Counted from the first letter of the stretch, positions 1-8,299 are shown. The stretch is 64,000 nt of DNA from Bhargavaea changchunensis (GCF_042665595.1 NZ_JBHTCT010000005.1:1-64000); one strand, 5' to 3'. Program-made: numbers and translations. The notes: a model not told the origin generated them from the letters alone.

Positions 1-1
1 C

Positions 2-229
2 CTTGATCAGGCAGAATCCATTAGGCTCACCCCGGAAAACAAAGAAATCTATGCTAGGCGAAAAGAGACCGTCGAACGCGGTTTTGGAGATGCCAAGGAG
101 AAGTGTGGCATGCGATGGACGACCCTTAGCGGAAGGGCAAAAATGTCCATGCAGGCGATGCTTACTTATGCTGCCTTGAATCTGAAGAGATTAGCCTGCT
201 GGACCTGGGAGTCACCGGAACCGGCCTGA
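2..229 (+). mobile_element. IS1182-family transposase, C-terminal fragment
   Basis: An open frame enters from the left edge and stops with TGA at 227-229, giving about 75 residues. It contains the stretch YARRKETVERGFGDAKEK, followed by GMRWTTLSGRAKMSMQAML and AALNLKRLA. This is the conserved end of IS1182-type DDE transposases, including the catalytic-region glutamate in VERGFGDAK. The N-terminal part lies outside the window, so intactness cannot be judged. The frame is + and ends just before an ambiguous base at 305, which suggests an assembly join in or near a repeated element. The family call is from motif recognition. Confidence 0.85.
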
Positions 230-313
230 CGGCCGGTCAATCCAAGGGAATTTAAGGGGCAAAACACTCGAAAAATCCACATGAATGACAAAACGTACCC
301 AGAANCAGTCTGA

Positions 314-340
314 GGTTGTGCGCGGAGCACAACCTTTTTT
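314..340 (+). terminator. Rho-independent terminator after the transposase
   Basis: GGTTGTGC (314-321) and GCACAACC (327-334) form a perfect 8-bp stem with a short loop, followed by six T. The T-run is on the + strand, so it fits the transposase and may be part of the right end of the insertion sequence. It would not end the convergent gene at 350. Confidence 0.75.
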
Positions 341-349
341 GCCTTTTGC

Positions 350-1462
350 TTATTGAACCGTTTCTTTTTTCACTGTCAGTTTTTCAAGCTGTGACTCATC
401 GACGTTAATTCCGAGCCCCGGCTGGCCGGACAGGAGGACTTGTGGCAGCTCATATTTCAGGTCGCCGATTTCTTCGCTGAAGAGGAGCGGTCCTGTAAGT
501 TCGGCCGACTGGATGTTTGACCGGCTCATAACCACATGGTATCCCGCCGCCGAGCCGACGGATGACTCGACCATCGATCCGACCTGGCACGGTATTCCCG
601 AAGCCTCCGCCGCCTTGGCGATATGGATTGCCGGGTAAATACCGCCGCATTTCATCAGCTTGATGTTCAGGACGTCAGCCGCCTCAAGTCGGACGATTTC
701 CAGGAACTCTTCCATGCCATGCAGGCTTTCGTCCGCCATGACCGGTACAGTCACTTTTCTCCGTACATCCGCCAGCCCCCGGATATCCCCCATGCGGATC
801 GGCTGTTCGATCCATTTCAGGTTCTCCCCTTCGAGCTCACGGATGGCCGCAGCCGCCGTTCCCGGTGTTTTCCAGCCCTGATTAACATCCACTCGGATCG
901 GAAAGTCCGGACCCACAGCTTTCCGGACAGCCTTGATGCGGGCGACATCCTCCATCGGATCCCCTTTGCCAACTTTCAACTTAAGCGAGGAATACCCGTC
1001 CTCCACCGCGCGGACCGCTTTTTCTGCCATGACCTGAGGAGCCTCGATACTGAGGACGCGCGGATACTCGATCCGGTCATGGGCACGGCCGCCGATCAGG
1101 TTGTACACAGGCTGTCCGGCTGCTTTCCCCATCAGGTCATAGCAGGCAATGTCGACTGCAGCCTTGGCTGCCGGATTCCCCGAAACCGCTCCGTCCATCC
1201 TGCCGTGAATGCGTTCGATATCAAACGGGCTCTCTCCGATCACCGACGGGACGAGAAGCTGCTTCAGAATTTCATACGCAGACAGGAAGTATTCCCCCGT
1301 CACATGCTCGTCCGTCACGGCTTCACCGTATCCGACAAGGCCTGAGTCCGTTTCCAATCTCAGAATGACCGCGGGCATGTCCGGATAAGTCGCATAGGAG
1401 ACGATGAACGGCTCCCGGAGCGGGAACCGGACCGCGTGAACGGTTGCTTTGATGATTTTCAT
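350..1462 (-). CDS. Mandelate racemase / muconate lactonizing enzyme family protein (enolase superfamily; dipeptide epimerase-like)
   Basis: A 370-residue cytoplasmic enzyme with the N-terminal capping domain and C-terminal TIM barrel of the muconate lactonizing enzyme subgroup. Visible catalytic features are K161-x-K163 on the second barrel strand, metal ligands D192, E219 and D244 (in RVDVN, WIEQP and ADES), and the opposite base K268 in LNIKLMKCGG. Members with these lysines do racemization, epimerization or cycloisomerization. The C-terminal AELTGPLLF replaces the Asp-x-Asp that marks L-Ala-D/L-Glu epimerases, so the substrate is left open. I chose the ATG at 1462 because GGAGGGG lies just upstream; the longer upstream frame is low-complexity and not real. 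It is divergent from the collagen-like gene. Confidence 0.85.
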   Translation of the reverse strand: MKIIKATVHAVRFPLREPFIVSYATYPDMPAVILRLETDSGLVGYGEAVTDEHVTGEYFLSAYEILKQLLVPSVIGESPFDIERIHGRMDGAVSGNPAAKAAVDIACYDLMGKAAGQPVYNLIGGRAHDRIEYPRVLSIEAPQVMAEKAVRAVEDGYSSLKLKVGKGDPMEDVARIKAVRKAVGPDFPIRVDVNQGWKTPGTAAAAIRELEGENLKWIEQPIRMGDIRGLADVRRKVTVPVMADESLHGMEEFLEIVRLEAADVLNIKLMKCGGIYPAIHIAKAAEASGIPCQVGSMVESSVGSAAGYHVVMSRSNIQSAELTGPLLFSEEIGDLKYELPQVLLSGQPGLGINVDESQLEKLTVKKETVQ

Positions 1463-1585
1463 GCTGCCCCTCCTTTTTTTCTTTTTCAGTCTATCGGGAA
1501 CGCCTGTACAAATCAATCTCATACCGGGCTTTAGCCGTGCCGGCAGTTCGCCCGCCGCATAGCCTGTCACGAGGGAGGTGCGGAA

Positions 1586-2593
1586 ATGGAGATACCATCG
1601 TCCGGAGGCAGCAGCGACGGACAAAAGCCCTGCCCCATTTGCGGGCAGTATCACCGCAGGAAGCGCGCTAATGCGACTGGTAACCCCTTGCCTGTCATAC
1701 TCGCTGAACTGCAAGAGCGGGATGCGGAATTTCGCCGGGGCAAACGGGGGCCCAGGGGCTTCACGGGCATGAATGGGGAACCCGGCCCGCCGGGACCGCA
1801 AGGCGTTCAGGGACCTGAGGGGCCGGCAGGTCCTGAGGGAATCCGGGGACCTGAGGGGCCGGCAGGTCCTCAGGGTATCCGGGGACCTGAGGGGCCGATG
1901 GGTCCCGCAGGCGAGCCGGGGCCTCAGGGCGAACCTGGACCCGAAGGAAAACAGGGGCCAAAGGGAGAGAAAGGTGAACCTGGTCCGCAGGGGCCACAAG
2001 GTGTTCAGGGACCCAGAGGGAATTGTGGCGAAGTCGGGCCGGCGGGACCACCCGGCCCTGCCGGAGAACCCGGTGCACAGGGACCTAAAGGTGACCCGGG
2101 CCCGGAAGGACCTCAGGGCGCAAGAGGGCCGGCGGGTAAACGCGGAGAGAGAGGCCTACAGGGGCCGGCGGGAGGAATCGCGGAATATGCCTTTCTATCC
2201 ACCCTCTCCGGCCAGCAGGTCGGACAGGGAACAATGGTCCGATTCAACGGCGAATCCGTTTTCTCGCCTGGCTTTTCAGTCAGAGGCAGGAAAACGTCGA
2301 TCAAAATCAGCCGGAATGGCCTTTATGAGATGATTCTGGCTTTATCGGCCGGAGAAGCCAGCCTCTGGGCCGTCTATGTAAATGGTGAGAAAATCCCGGC
2401 TTCCGAGTGCCTGATCAAGACGGAACATCAGGAAGCATTCCGGATGACGATTCTGACGCTAAGAGAAGGCGACCTCGTGACACTCAAGAACTGTGTCCCG
2501 GAAGAAGGGGAAAAAGGGCAATCAAAGGCAGAAGTCACTGCAGCATTGTCCCTGAAGCTTCTCTCTCCCCTGCCGGAAAACGACGGAGCATAA
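1586..2593 (+). CDS. Collagen-like Gly-X-Y repeat protein with BclA-like C-terminal domain
   Basis: A 335-residue protein with three parts. Residues 1-50 hold a CPICGQYH motif and a charged segment, with no signal peptide. Residues about 52-193 are nearly uninterrupted Gly-X-Y triplets rich in GPEGPAG, GPQG and GPKG, able to form a collagen triple helix. Residues about 195-335 are a beta-rich globular domain resembling the C1q/TNF-like trimerization head of exosporium BclA proteins. The start at 1586 follows a GGAGGTG site. In Bacillus such proteins form hair-like filaments on the spore surface; that role here is inferred. The N-terminus lacks an obvious BclA-type exosporium targeting motif, so another surface role is possible. 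Confidence 0.85.
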   Translation: MEIPSSGGSSDGQKPCPICGQYHRRKRANATGNPLPVILAELQERDAEFRRGKRGPRGFTGMNGEPGPPGPQGVQGPEGPAGPEGIRGPEGPAGPQGIRGPEGPMGPAGEPGPQGEPGPEGKQGPKGEKGEPGPQGPQGVQGPRGNCGEVGPAGPPGPAGEPGAQGPKGDPGPEGPQGARGPAGKRGERGLQGPAGGIAEYAFLSTLSGQQVGQGTMVRFNGESVFSPGFSVRGRKTSIKISRNGLYEMILALSAGEASLWAVYVNGEKIPASECLIKTEHQEAFRMTILTLREGDLVTLKNCVPEEGEKGQSKAEVTAALSLKLLSPLPENDGA

Positions 2594-2715
2594 GCAATCG
2601 ATATCATTCGAGTTGGACCGAAAGTGCACCCAGCGGCATTTCCGGTCTTTTCGGATTTTCGAGACCTTTGTCTCCACCTTTCCCCTGACCCCTCCCTCCC
2701 GTTACCGTGTTCCTT

Positions 2716-2721
2716 TATAAT
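2716..2721 (+). promoter_or_regulatory. Probable -10 element of the DUF819 gene
   Basis: A TATAAT hexamer lies 25 bases upstream of the start codon and would give a very short leader with the AGGAGG site close by. No good -35 is seen at the normal distance, so this is tentative. Confidence 0.35.
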
Positions 2722-2745
2722 AGTGGGAACAATAGGAGGTGCCGC

Positions 2746-3957
2746 ATGGAAACCACATTAATTAAACCTGAGGACACTTGGCTGCTCTGGGCGTTTCTTG
2801 CCGGCTGGGCTGCCGTGAGCATCTATCTTGAACAGAAGTATAAATGGGCATCGAAAGTGACCGGCGCCATCATAGCACTCGCGGGTGCACTGATCCTGTC
2901 CAATCTGAACATCATCCCGACCGATGCCCCTGCTTATGATGCGGTTTGGACCTACGTCATTCCGCTCGCCATCCCTCTCCTTCTCTACCAGGCCAACCTC
3001 AAGCGGGTATGGAATGAAAGCGGACGGCTGCTGATCCTTTTCCTCATCAGTTCTGTCGGGACAGTTGTCGGGGCGTACATCGCATTTTTCTCACTCAGTG
3101 CGTTCATTCCGGAACTGTCCAAGATCGCCGCGGTCATGACGGGATCCTACATAGGCGGAAGCGTAAATCTGGCCGCTCTTTCCGCCAAGTTTGACGTCAG
3201 TGAGGGCATGCTGTCATCTACCATTGTCGCAGACAATCTCATGATGGCACTTTACTTTTTCGTCCTGATCGCCATCCCTGCGATCGGCTTTTTCCGGCGG
3301 AATTTCCCTACTCCGCATATCGACCATGTCGAGCAGTCCGCCGGCGATGAAGCCGGTACGCTAGCTGCCTCCTACTGGCAACGCAAGGAGATTTCACTCA
3401 AAGACATCGCCCTCTCTGCCGGAAGTGCATTCGTCATTGTCGCAATCTCCTTTAAAATGGCAGAAATCTTCGGAACCATCATTCCTGATGAAGGGACCGG
3501 CTGGCAACTGCTCGGGGGCCTGCTCGGAGACAAGTACCTGATGCTGACCACCATCACTGTTGCAGCAGTCATGCTCATGCCAAAGTTCTTTGACAGCCTG
3601 AACGGTGCCCAGGAAATCGGAACCTACCTGATTTATATCTTTTTTGTGGTCATCGGTGTCCCGGCTTCACTCCCACTCCTCATCCAGAATGCACCGCTCC
3701 TGCTCGTCTTCGTCTTCCTGATGGTGCTGGCCAACATGGTGGTCACGTTCGGCGTAGGGAGACTGTTTAAGTTCAGCCTCGAGGAGATGATCGTCGCCAG
3801 TAATGCCAATATCGGTGGGCCTACCACAGCTGCTGCCATGGCGATCGCAAAAGGATGGAAAGACCTGATTGTCCCTGTGATGCTCGTCGGCACGATGGGC
3901 TATATTATCGGAAACTATATCGGCACCATCGTCGGCAACATGCTAGGCGGTTTCTGA
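2746..3957 (+). CDS. DUF819 family integral membrane protein (YjcL-like)
   Basis: A 403-residue polytopic protein with about ten to eleven hydrophobic segments. It begins with a WLLWAFLAGWAAVSIYLEQ-type helix and carries glycine-rich membrane motifs such as GSYIGGSVNLAAL near the middle and SNANIGGPTTAAAMA near the C-terminus. These paired Asn/Gly-containing motifs are typical of the DUF819/YjcL family of putative transporters, whose substrate is not known. The start at 2746 follows TAGGAGGTGCCGC, a strong ribosome site; an in-frame upstream ATG at 2707 has none. It appears monocistronic, with the next gene beginning 68 bases downstream. Confidence 0.85.
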   Translation: METTLIKPEDTWLLWAFLAGWAAVSIYLEQKYKWASKVTGAIIALAGALILSNLNIIPTDAPAYDAVWTYVIPLAIPLLLYQANLKRVWNESGRLLILFLISSVGTVVGAYIAFFSLSAFIPELSKIAAVMTGSYIGGSVNLAALSAKFDVSEGMLSSTIVADNLMMALYFFVLIAIPAIGFFRRNFPTPHIDHVEQSAGDEAGTLAASYWQRKEISLKDIALSAGSAFVIVAISFKMAEIFGTIIPDEGTGWQLLGGLLGDKYLMLTTITVAAVMLMPKFFDSLNGAQEIGTYLIYIFFVVIGVPASLPLLIQNAPLLLVFVFLMVLANMVVTFGVGRLFKFSLEEMIVASNANIGGPTTAAAMAIAKGWKDLIVPVMLVGTMGYIIGNYIGTIVGNMLGGF

Positions 3958-4025
3958 AGGATTGCCAAAATGTTCCGCATTCCCTAAGATGGATAAGTAC
4001 CGACTACTAAGATGGGGGCATGACC

Positions 4026-4388
4026 ATGGGCAATCCTCTAAATGCCCTCTCGCTTGACGAGATCTGGGCAAAAATCGGACAGGTGCTGGAGGCAAAGCCG
4101 GAACCTTATCAGAACGAACATATCCGATATGAATTCATCATCGATGAAAAAGGCGAAGTCAGCCGCTGGCAGTTGCTGCTCGACCACGGACGGGCGGAGA
4201 TTTTCCCTGGCATTGCAGGTGAACCTGCCTGCACGCTCGAACTGAGCGGCAAGCACTTCCGCAAGCTGCTGACAGGTGACCTCAACAGCATGGCCGCGTT
4301 CATGACCGGCAAACTGAAGGTCCTCGGCAATGTCGGCTTCGCGCTGAAGCTTGAAAACCTGCTCAAAGAATATCAGTTCTCCGGATAA
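4026..4388 (+). CDS. SCP2 sterol-binding domain protein
   Basis: A 120-residue single-domain protein. The pattern of a charged amphipathic N-terminus, then YEFIIDEKGEVSRWQLLLDHG, a beta sheet around PACTLELSGKHFRKLLTGDLN, and the closing MTGKLKVLGNVGFALKLENLL is the SCP2 fold that binds lipids in a hydrophobic tunnel. The biochemical role in Bacillales is unknown. GATGGGGG lies 7 bases from ATG 4026 and almost touches an alternative ATG at 4020, so I prefer 4026. The HAD gene follows after 41 bases in the same direction, which suggests co-transcription. Confidence 0.8.
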   Translation: MGNPLNALSLDEIWAKIGQVLEAKPEPYQNEHIRYEFIIDEKGEVSRWQLLLDHGRAEIFPGIAGEPACTLELSGKHFRKLLTGDLNSMAAFMTGKLKVLGNVGFALKLENLLKEYQFSG

Positions 4389-4429
4389 ACGGGTTTCGCC
4401 CGCCGGAACAGGAAAGGACGGTCCGAACC

Positions 4430-5092
4430 ATGCGCGTCGCAATCTTCGACTTTGACGGGACACTTTACCAGAACGAGACGTTCGACTTCATGATGACTCA
4501 CCTTAAGCAACATCCCGAATACGGAAAGCTTTACGGCAAGTTTTTCAGGCGCATCCTCCCGGTGTATACCGGCTATAAGATGAAGCTCGTTCCCTCTCCC
4601 GTGATGAGGGAAAAGTCGATGCAAGCTTATCTCGCCCCCTTCTCGGGCTTTGCGGAAGAAAAGCTGACCTGCTTCTTCGGCGAGATGGCTGCAGCGATGC
4701 GGGGCGGATTCAATCCGGAAGTCGTACGGCGGGTCCATGAACACGCAAAATCCGGTGACCGGGTCATGCTGGTTTCCGGCGCCTTCACCCCGCTCCTTAG
4801 CGAGGCTGTGAAGGATCTGCCGTTTGATGACGTCATCGGCACCGACATCCCTTATTCCGGAGATACATATGACGGGCGGACAAACATCTACCACATTCGG
4901 AGCGAAAGAAAAAATGAACGCATCCACGCAGCACTTGGAGACTCCACAGTCGCATGGGAAGAAAGCTCAGCATTCGGCGATACGCTGTCCGACATGACTG
5001 TACTAGAACTTGTCGGGAACCCGGTCGCTGTGCGTCCGGAGGAAGGCCTCCGGAACATCGCGGCTGAACGGAAATGGGAAATTATCGGATAA
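4430..5092 (+). CDS. HAD-superfamily subclass IB hydrolase (phosphoserine phosphatase-like)
   Basis: A 220-residue phosphatase. Motif I, DFDGTLY, sits at residues 7-13 with nucleophile D7 and acid D9. Motif II is VMLVSGAFTPL, and motif III with its downstream acids is AFGDTLSDMTVLE. The helical cap lies between motifs I and II, as in SerB-like subclass IB enzymes. The substrate cannot be read from sequence; phosphoserine or another small phosphomonoester is plausible. The ATG at 4430 has an AGGAAAGGA site upstream. It lies downstream of the SCP2 gene and ends at a strong bidirectional terminator. Confidence 0.85.
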   Translation: MRVAIFDFDGTLYQNETFDFMMTHLKQHPEYGKLYGKFFRRILPVYTGYKMKLVPSPVMREKSMQAYLAPFSGFAEEKLTCFFGEMAAAMRGGFNPEVVRRVHEHAKSGDRVMLVSGAFTPLLSEAVKDLPFDDVIGTDIPYSGDTYDGRTNIYHIRSERKNERIHAALGDSTVAWEESSAFGDTLSDMTVLELVGNPVAVRPEEGLRNIAAERKWEIIG

Positions 5093-5096
5093 TCTA

Positions 5097-5136
5097 AAAA
5101 GGCACACTCGCATCATTGCGAGCAGTGCCTTTTCTG
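5097..5136. terminator. Bidirectional terminator
   Basis: A hairpin with arms AAAAGGCAC and GTGCCTTTT and an inner CTCGC/GCGAG stem lies between two convergent genes. A-rich and T-rich flanks allow it to act on both strands. Confidence 0.85.
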
Positions 5137-5144
5137 ATATGACT

Positions 5145-5729
5145 TCATTTTTCTTCTGCCAGCAAATCGAACAATTCGGACCAGTCGCTGATCCTGGGAA
5201 TGTCCATGTGCTGATTGTAGGATTGGTTCTTCGCGAAGACGTTCAGCGGACGGTCGCTAAGCGTTTCAAGAACGGCGGGCTTGTCATCAAAGTAATAATC
5301 AAGTTCCAGCTCTTTGATGATATGTACCTTGTCCTCATCGTTCATGCCGTAAAAGAACCTGTCTTCCCGGACCGGAAAGCCGTTTTGAATCATCCATTCC
5401 ATCGTCCGCTTTCCGTGTTCCTTTGGCCTGGCCGTTATATAGTAAATTTCATGGCCTTCTTTTTCCAGCCTCTGCAGAGTTTCCGCCGCATCCCGATACG
5501 GCGGACAGTTTGTGTAATAGATTTCTTCAAGCGAACCGTTCCACATCTTCCCGCCTTCCTCAGCGGTCATGCCAAACAGTTCGTGGATTTCCACTTTGTC
5601 CAGTTCATGAAATAGGGAGATATCCACATTCCGGTTCAGTTTCCGGTTATACAGATGGAAAGCATGTTCCCTCAGGTTGATCAGTGTATCGTCAATATCG
5701 AAACCGAATTTCAAATCAGATTCCCTCAT
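5145..5729 (-). CDS. HAD-superfamily nucleotidase (NT5C / YqfW type)
   Basis: A 194-residue HAD phosphatase. Motif I is FDIDDTL (nucleophile D11 in FGFDIDDT), motif II is YYITARP, and the final acids lie in YYFDDKP. The layout matches deoxy-5'-nucleotidase-like proteins of the NT5C family (YqfW/YorS type). Its start overlaps the ribD stop in an ATGA arrangement, so it is translationally coupled to ribD. That context suggests it removes the phosphate from 5-amino-6-(5-phosphoribitylamino)uracil, a step known to be done by HAD enzymes; this is inference. A general nucleotidase role is the alternative. Confidence 0.82.
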   Translation of the reverse strand: MRESDLKFGFDIDDTLINLREHAFHLYNRKLNRNVDISLFHELDKVEIHELFGMTAEEGGKMWNGSLEEIYYTNCPPYRDAAETLQRLEKEGHEIYYITARPKEHGKRTMEWMIQNGFPVREDRFFYGMNDEDKVHIIKELELDYYFDDKPAVLETLSDRPLNVFAKNQSYNQHMDIPRISDWSELFDLLAEEK

Positions 5730-6823
5730 TTTGTATTGTAGTTCGGATAGCCCGTGAACCTGTAATCTTTCCCGATTTTTGTGATTTCGAGATCATCCAG
5801 CTCCACGGCATCACGCATCAGTCCGACGCCGGTGCCTTCGAGGAATGTGGGCGCCTGTGCGCCGCCGATCAATTTCGGCGCCATATAGACCTCCACTTTA
5901 TCGACGAGCCCGTTCTCAAGGAAAGCCGCATGGATCGAGCCTCCCCCTTCTACCAGGACAGAAGAGACAAGTTGTTCGCCAAGCATACGGAGGACATCTT
6001 CCAAATCAACCCGTTCGGTCCCCGAGGTCGGAAAAACTGTAATCCCTCTCTCCTCCAACTCTTTCCTCGCGTCGTGATTATATTGTTTCGCGGTAAAAAT
6101 CCATGTTTCCGCCTGCCCGTCCGTGACTACTTGGGATTCGAGGGGAATTCGGAGTGAGGAATCCAGAATGACTCGGATTGGGTTCCGGCCGTTCGGAATC
6201 CTCGTAGTCAGTTCAGGATCATCTTCTATGACCGTATTGACGCCGACCAGGATCGCCATATGCTCGTTGCGGAGCCGATGGACATCCTTGCGTGCCTCTG
6301 CAGAGGTGATCCATTTGCTGTCGGCTGTATGAGTGGCAATTTTACCGTCCAATGTGCTTCCCGCTTTCATCGTGATGAACGGCTTTTGTGTCACGATGAA
6401 TTTGTTGAACACTTCATTCATCTTGCGGGACTCCTCTTCCATGACACCGACTGTCACTTCAATGCCTGCTTCCTCCAGGATCCTGACCCCGTTTCCGGCG
6501 ACAACCGGATTCGGATCAAGCGTGGCGACGACGGCTTTTCGGATCCCAGCTTCTACTATGGCGACCGCACAAGGCCCTGTCCGGCCATGATGAGAACATG
6601 GCTCAAGCGTGACGTAGATGGTCCCGCCTTTTGCCTTGTCCCCGGCCATCCTGAGGGCATGGATTTCCGCATGCGGCTCGCCTGCCTTCAGATGCGTCCC
6701 GATGCCCACGACCCGGTTGTCATTGACGATAACTGAACCGACGAGCGGATTCGGATCGGTCTGCCCTTTCATCGCACGTGCGTTTTCAAGTGCAAGATTC
6801 ATATAAAATTCATGGCTGGTCAT
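5726..6823 (-). CDS. ribD: Bifunctional riboflavin pyrimidine deaminase/reductase RibD
   Basis: A 365-residue enzyme with both usual RibD domains. The N-terminal deaminase has zinc ligands H51, C76 and C85 and catalytic E53 (in PHAEIHA and PCSHHGRTGPC). The C-terminal reductase starts near residue 145 with a PFITMKAGSTLDGKIA-type signature and contains the VEGGG NADPH-site motif. It converts 2,5-diamino-6-ribosylamino-pyrimidinone phosphate to the ribitylamino-uracil phosphate of riboflavin synthesis. Its start overlaps the end of ribA by 14 bases and its end overlaps the HAD gene, so the three form one operon. Full length; no damage seen. Confidence 0.93.
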   Translation of the reverse strand: MTSHEFYMNLALENARAMKGQTDPNPLVGSVIVNDNRVVGIGTHLKAGEPHAEIHALRMAGDKAKGGTIYVTLEPCSHHGRTGPCAVAIVEAGIRKAVVATLDPNPVVAGNGVRILEEAGIEVTVGVMEEESRKMNEVFNKFIVTQKPFITMKAGSTLDGKIATHTADSKWITSAEARKDVHRLRNEHMAILVGVNTVIEDDPELTTRIPNGRNPIRVILDSSLRIPLESQVVTDGQAETWIFTAKQYNHDARKELEERGITVFPTSGTERVDLEDVLRMLGEQLVSSVLVEGGGSIHAAFLENGLVDKVEVYMAPKLIGGAQAPTFLEGTGVGLMRDAVELDDLEITKIGKDYRFTGYPNYNTK

Positions 6824-7571
6824 CTGGATCTGGCGAGCCTCCCTCTAAGTGTCCGGATCGCTGGACCTTGGTCTGCAGATACTTTTCGTTAAACTCGGAG
6901 CGGTCACCCCATAACGGCTGACGTCCGGAAATCGGAAGGCCTGCCTTCTGCAGGGCATCCAATTTTTTCGGGTTATTGGTCATGAGGGTCACCGGCTTTT
7001 CCCTCAGGGTCTTCAGCACGCGGATAGCATCGTCATAGTTTCTGGAATCGTCGACAAACCCAAGGCTTTCGTTTGCTTCCACGGTATCATAGCCATTCTC
7101 CTGCAGCACGTAAGCCATCGCCTTGGAGAACAGGCCGATTCCTCGGCCTTCATGATTCGCCAGATAAAACAGTGCACCCGCCCCGTGGTCCACGATATTC
7201 TTCATGGACTGTTTGAGCTGATAGCCGCAGTCGCACCGCCTGCTGCCGAAAATGTCCCCGGTATGGCAAATGGAGTGCAGACGGATCAGCGCATCATCCG
7301 CGTTTTCAAAATCACCGTAGACGAGAACGCTCGACTGCTGGTATTCCGCCAGATTCGCAGATGACAGCCGGTCGATGATTTCCTGATAATCCTCTGTCAC
7401 CTGGCATTGGTTCAGCCAGCAATACCACTGGAATACGACGGTATCCCCGTAAAGGTTCACTGGCAATCTGATCGGTCCCACCAGGTAGATGGCGCCTTCC
7501 CCGGTCTCAATCATTTGAATTTTTTCTTTCAGGACATCCAGCACTTTGGTTTCCAGCTTTGCTTGGACCAT
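6810..7571 (-). CDS. ribA: GTP cyclohydrolase II (stand-alone RibA)
   Basis: A 253-residue enzyme that opens GTP to formate, pyrophosphate and diaminopyrimidine, the first step toward riboflavin-type pterins. The zinc site C102, C113 and C115 is visible in HSICHTGDIFGSRRCDCG, and the arginine/GTP motif NHEGRGIGL follows. Unlike the usual Bacillus RibBA, there is no DHBP synthase domain; instead there is a 75-residue N-terminal extension of unclear role. The ATG at 7571 follows AAGGAATGATTTTAT. It is the first gene of ribA-ribD-HAD. No FMN riboswitch precedes it. ToxB of toxoflavin clusters is a related family, but no methyltransferase is present here. Confidence 0.9.
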   Translation of the reverse strand: MVQAKLETKVLDVLKEKIQMIETGEGAIYLVGPIRLPVNLYGDTVVFQWYCWLNQCQVTEDYQEIIDRLSSANLAEYQQSSVLVYGDFENADDALIRLHSICHTGDIFGSRRCDCGYQLKQSMKNIVDHGAGALFYLANHEGRGIGLFSKAMAYVLQENGYDTVEANESLGFVDDSRNYDDAIRVLKTLREKPVTLMTNNPKKLDALQKAGLPISGRQPLWGDRSEFNEKYLQTKVQRSGHLEGGSPDPDDQP

Positions 7572-7630
7572 ATAAAATCATTCCTTATAATTGATAAATT
7601 TTTCTTAGAGTGGTCATTCTAATGAGTTGT

Positions 7631-7649
7631 ATACTTAATACATAAGTAT
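7631..7649. promoter_or_regulatory. Perfect inverted repeat, candidate operator
   Basis: ATACTTA (7631-7637), a 5-base spacer and TAAGTAT (7643-7649) form a perfect 7-bp dyad between the divergent ribA operon and the XRE-cupin regulator. Position and symmetry suggest the regulator's own binding site; this is inference. Confidence 0.5.
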
Positions 7650-7756
7650 TCCTGTATGAATATTTGTTTTCTATAAAATAACACTGTATGATGGATAACG
7701 TCAATTTATCCATGTTACGATTATATGCAAATTCAAGATTTCAGGGAGGGCTGGAT

Positions 7757-8287
7757 ATGGAGATCGGTTCCAAAATACGTGCAATCCGCAAACGGAAAGG
7801 ACTGACGATCGCACAGATGAGTGAGCAGACAGGCCTGTCCAAAGGGTTCATCAGCAACATCGAGAACGACCATACTTCGCCCTCCCTCAATACACTGCAG
7901 TCCATCGCGGCCTTTCTGGATGTTCCGCTCCCCTACCTGCTCTTGGAGAAAAAGGAGCACATGAAAGTCGTGAGGAAAGCCGAGCGGGTGTACACATCGT
8001 TCAATGATATCAAGATCGAGCACCTCACTTCCCAAAGCGGCCTCCGGATGATGCACGTCGAATTACCGCCCGGCGCCTCGACCGGCGAAGCGATCGCCCA
8101 TGAAGGCGAGGAGGCTCATATCGTCCTGAAAGGCACCGTCCTGGCCGAACAGGGGGAAGACTCCGTCATCGCCGAAGAAGGCGATTCATTCAGCTGGAAC
8201 GCAAGCGTCCCCCACTTTGTGAAAAACGTCGGGGACTCTGAGGCGATCCTGCTCATCGCGGTCCATTCAGAGAAGGGCAATCAATAA
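7757..8287 (+). CDS. XRE-family transcriptional regulator with C-terminal cupin domain
   Basis: A 176-residue regulator. Residues about 4-60 form a helix-turn-helix with IAQMSEQTGLSKGFISNIE as the recognition unit. Residues about 100-172 form a small cupin sensing domain with the PGASTGE, HEGEEAHIVLKG and NASVPHFVKN strands. HTH-cupin proteins usually bind a small metabolite and control a neighbouring pathway. The start at 7757 follows GGGAGGG; upstream in-frame ATGs lack a site. It faces the ribA-ribD-HAD operon across a palindrome, so it probably controls that operon and itself. Confidence 0.88.
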   Translation: MEIGSKIRAIRKRKGLTIAQMSEQTGLSKGFISNIENDHTSPSLNTLQSIAAFLDVPLPYLLLEKKEHMKVVRKAERVYTSFNDIKIEHLTSQSGLRMMHVELPPGASTGEAIAHEGEEAHIVLKGTVLAEQGEDSVIAEEGDSFSWNASVPHFVKNVGDSEAILLIAVHSEKGNQ

Positions 8288-8299
8288 GTCTGCTTCGGA

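Noticed and set aside
1780..2180. Tandem DNA repeat or CRISPR-like array
   Set aside because: The repeats are in phase with Gly-X-Y codons of the collagen-like gene and have no spacer structure.
7572..7756. FMN riboswitch upstream of ribA
   Set aside because: The characteristic conserved RFN-element segments are not present in the short AT-rich leader.
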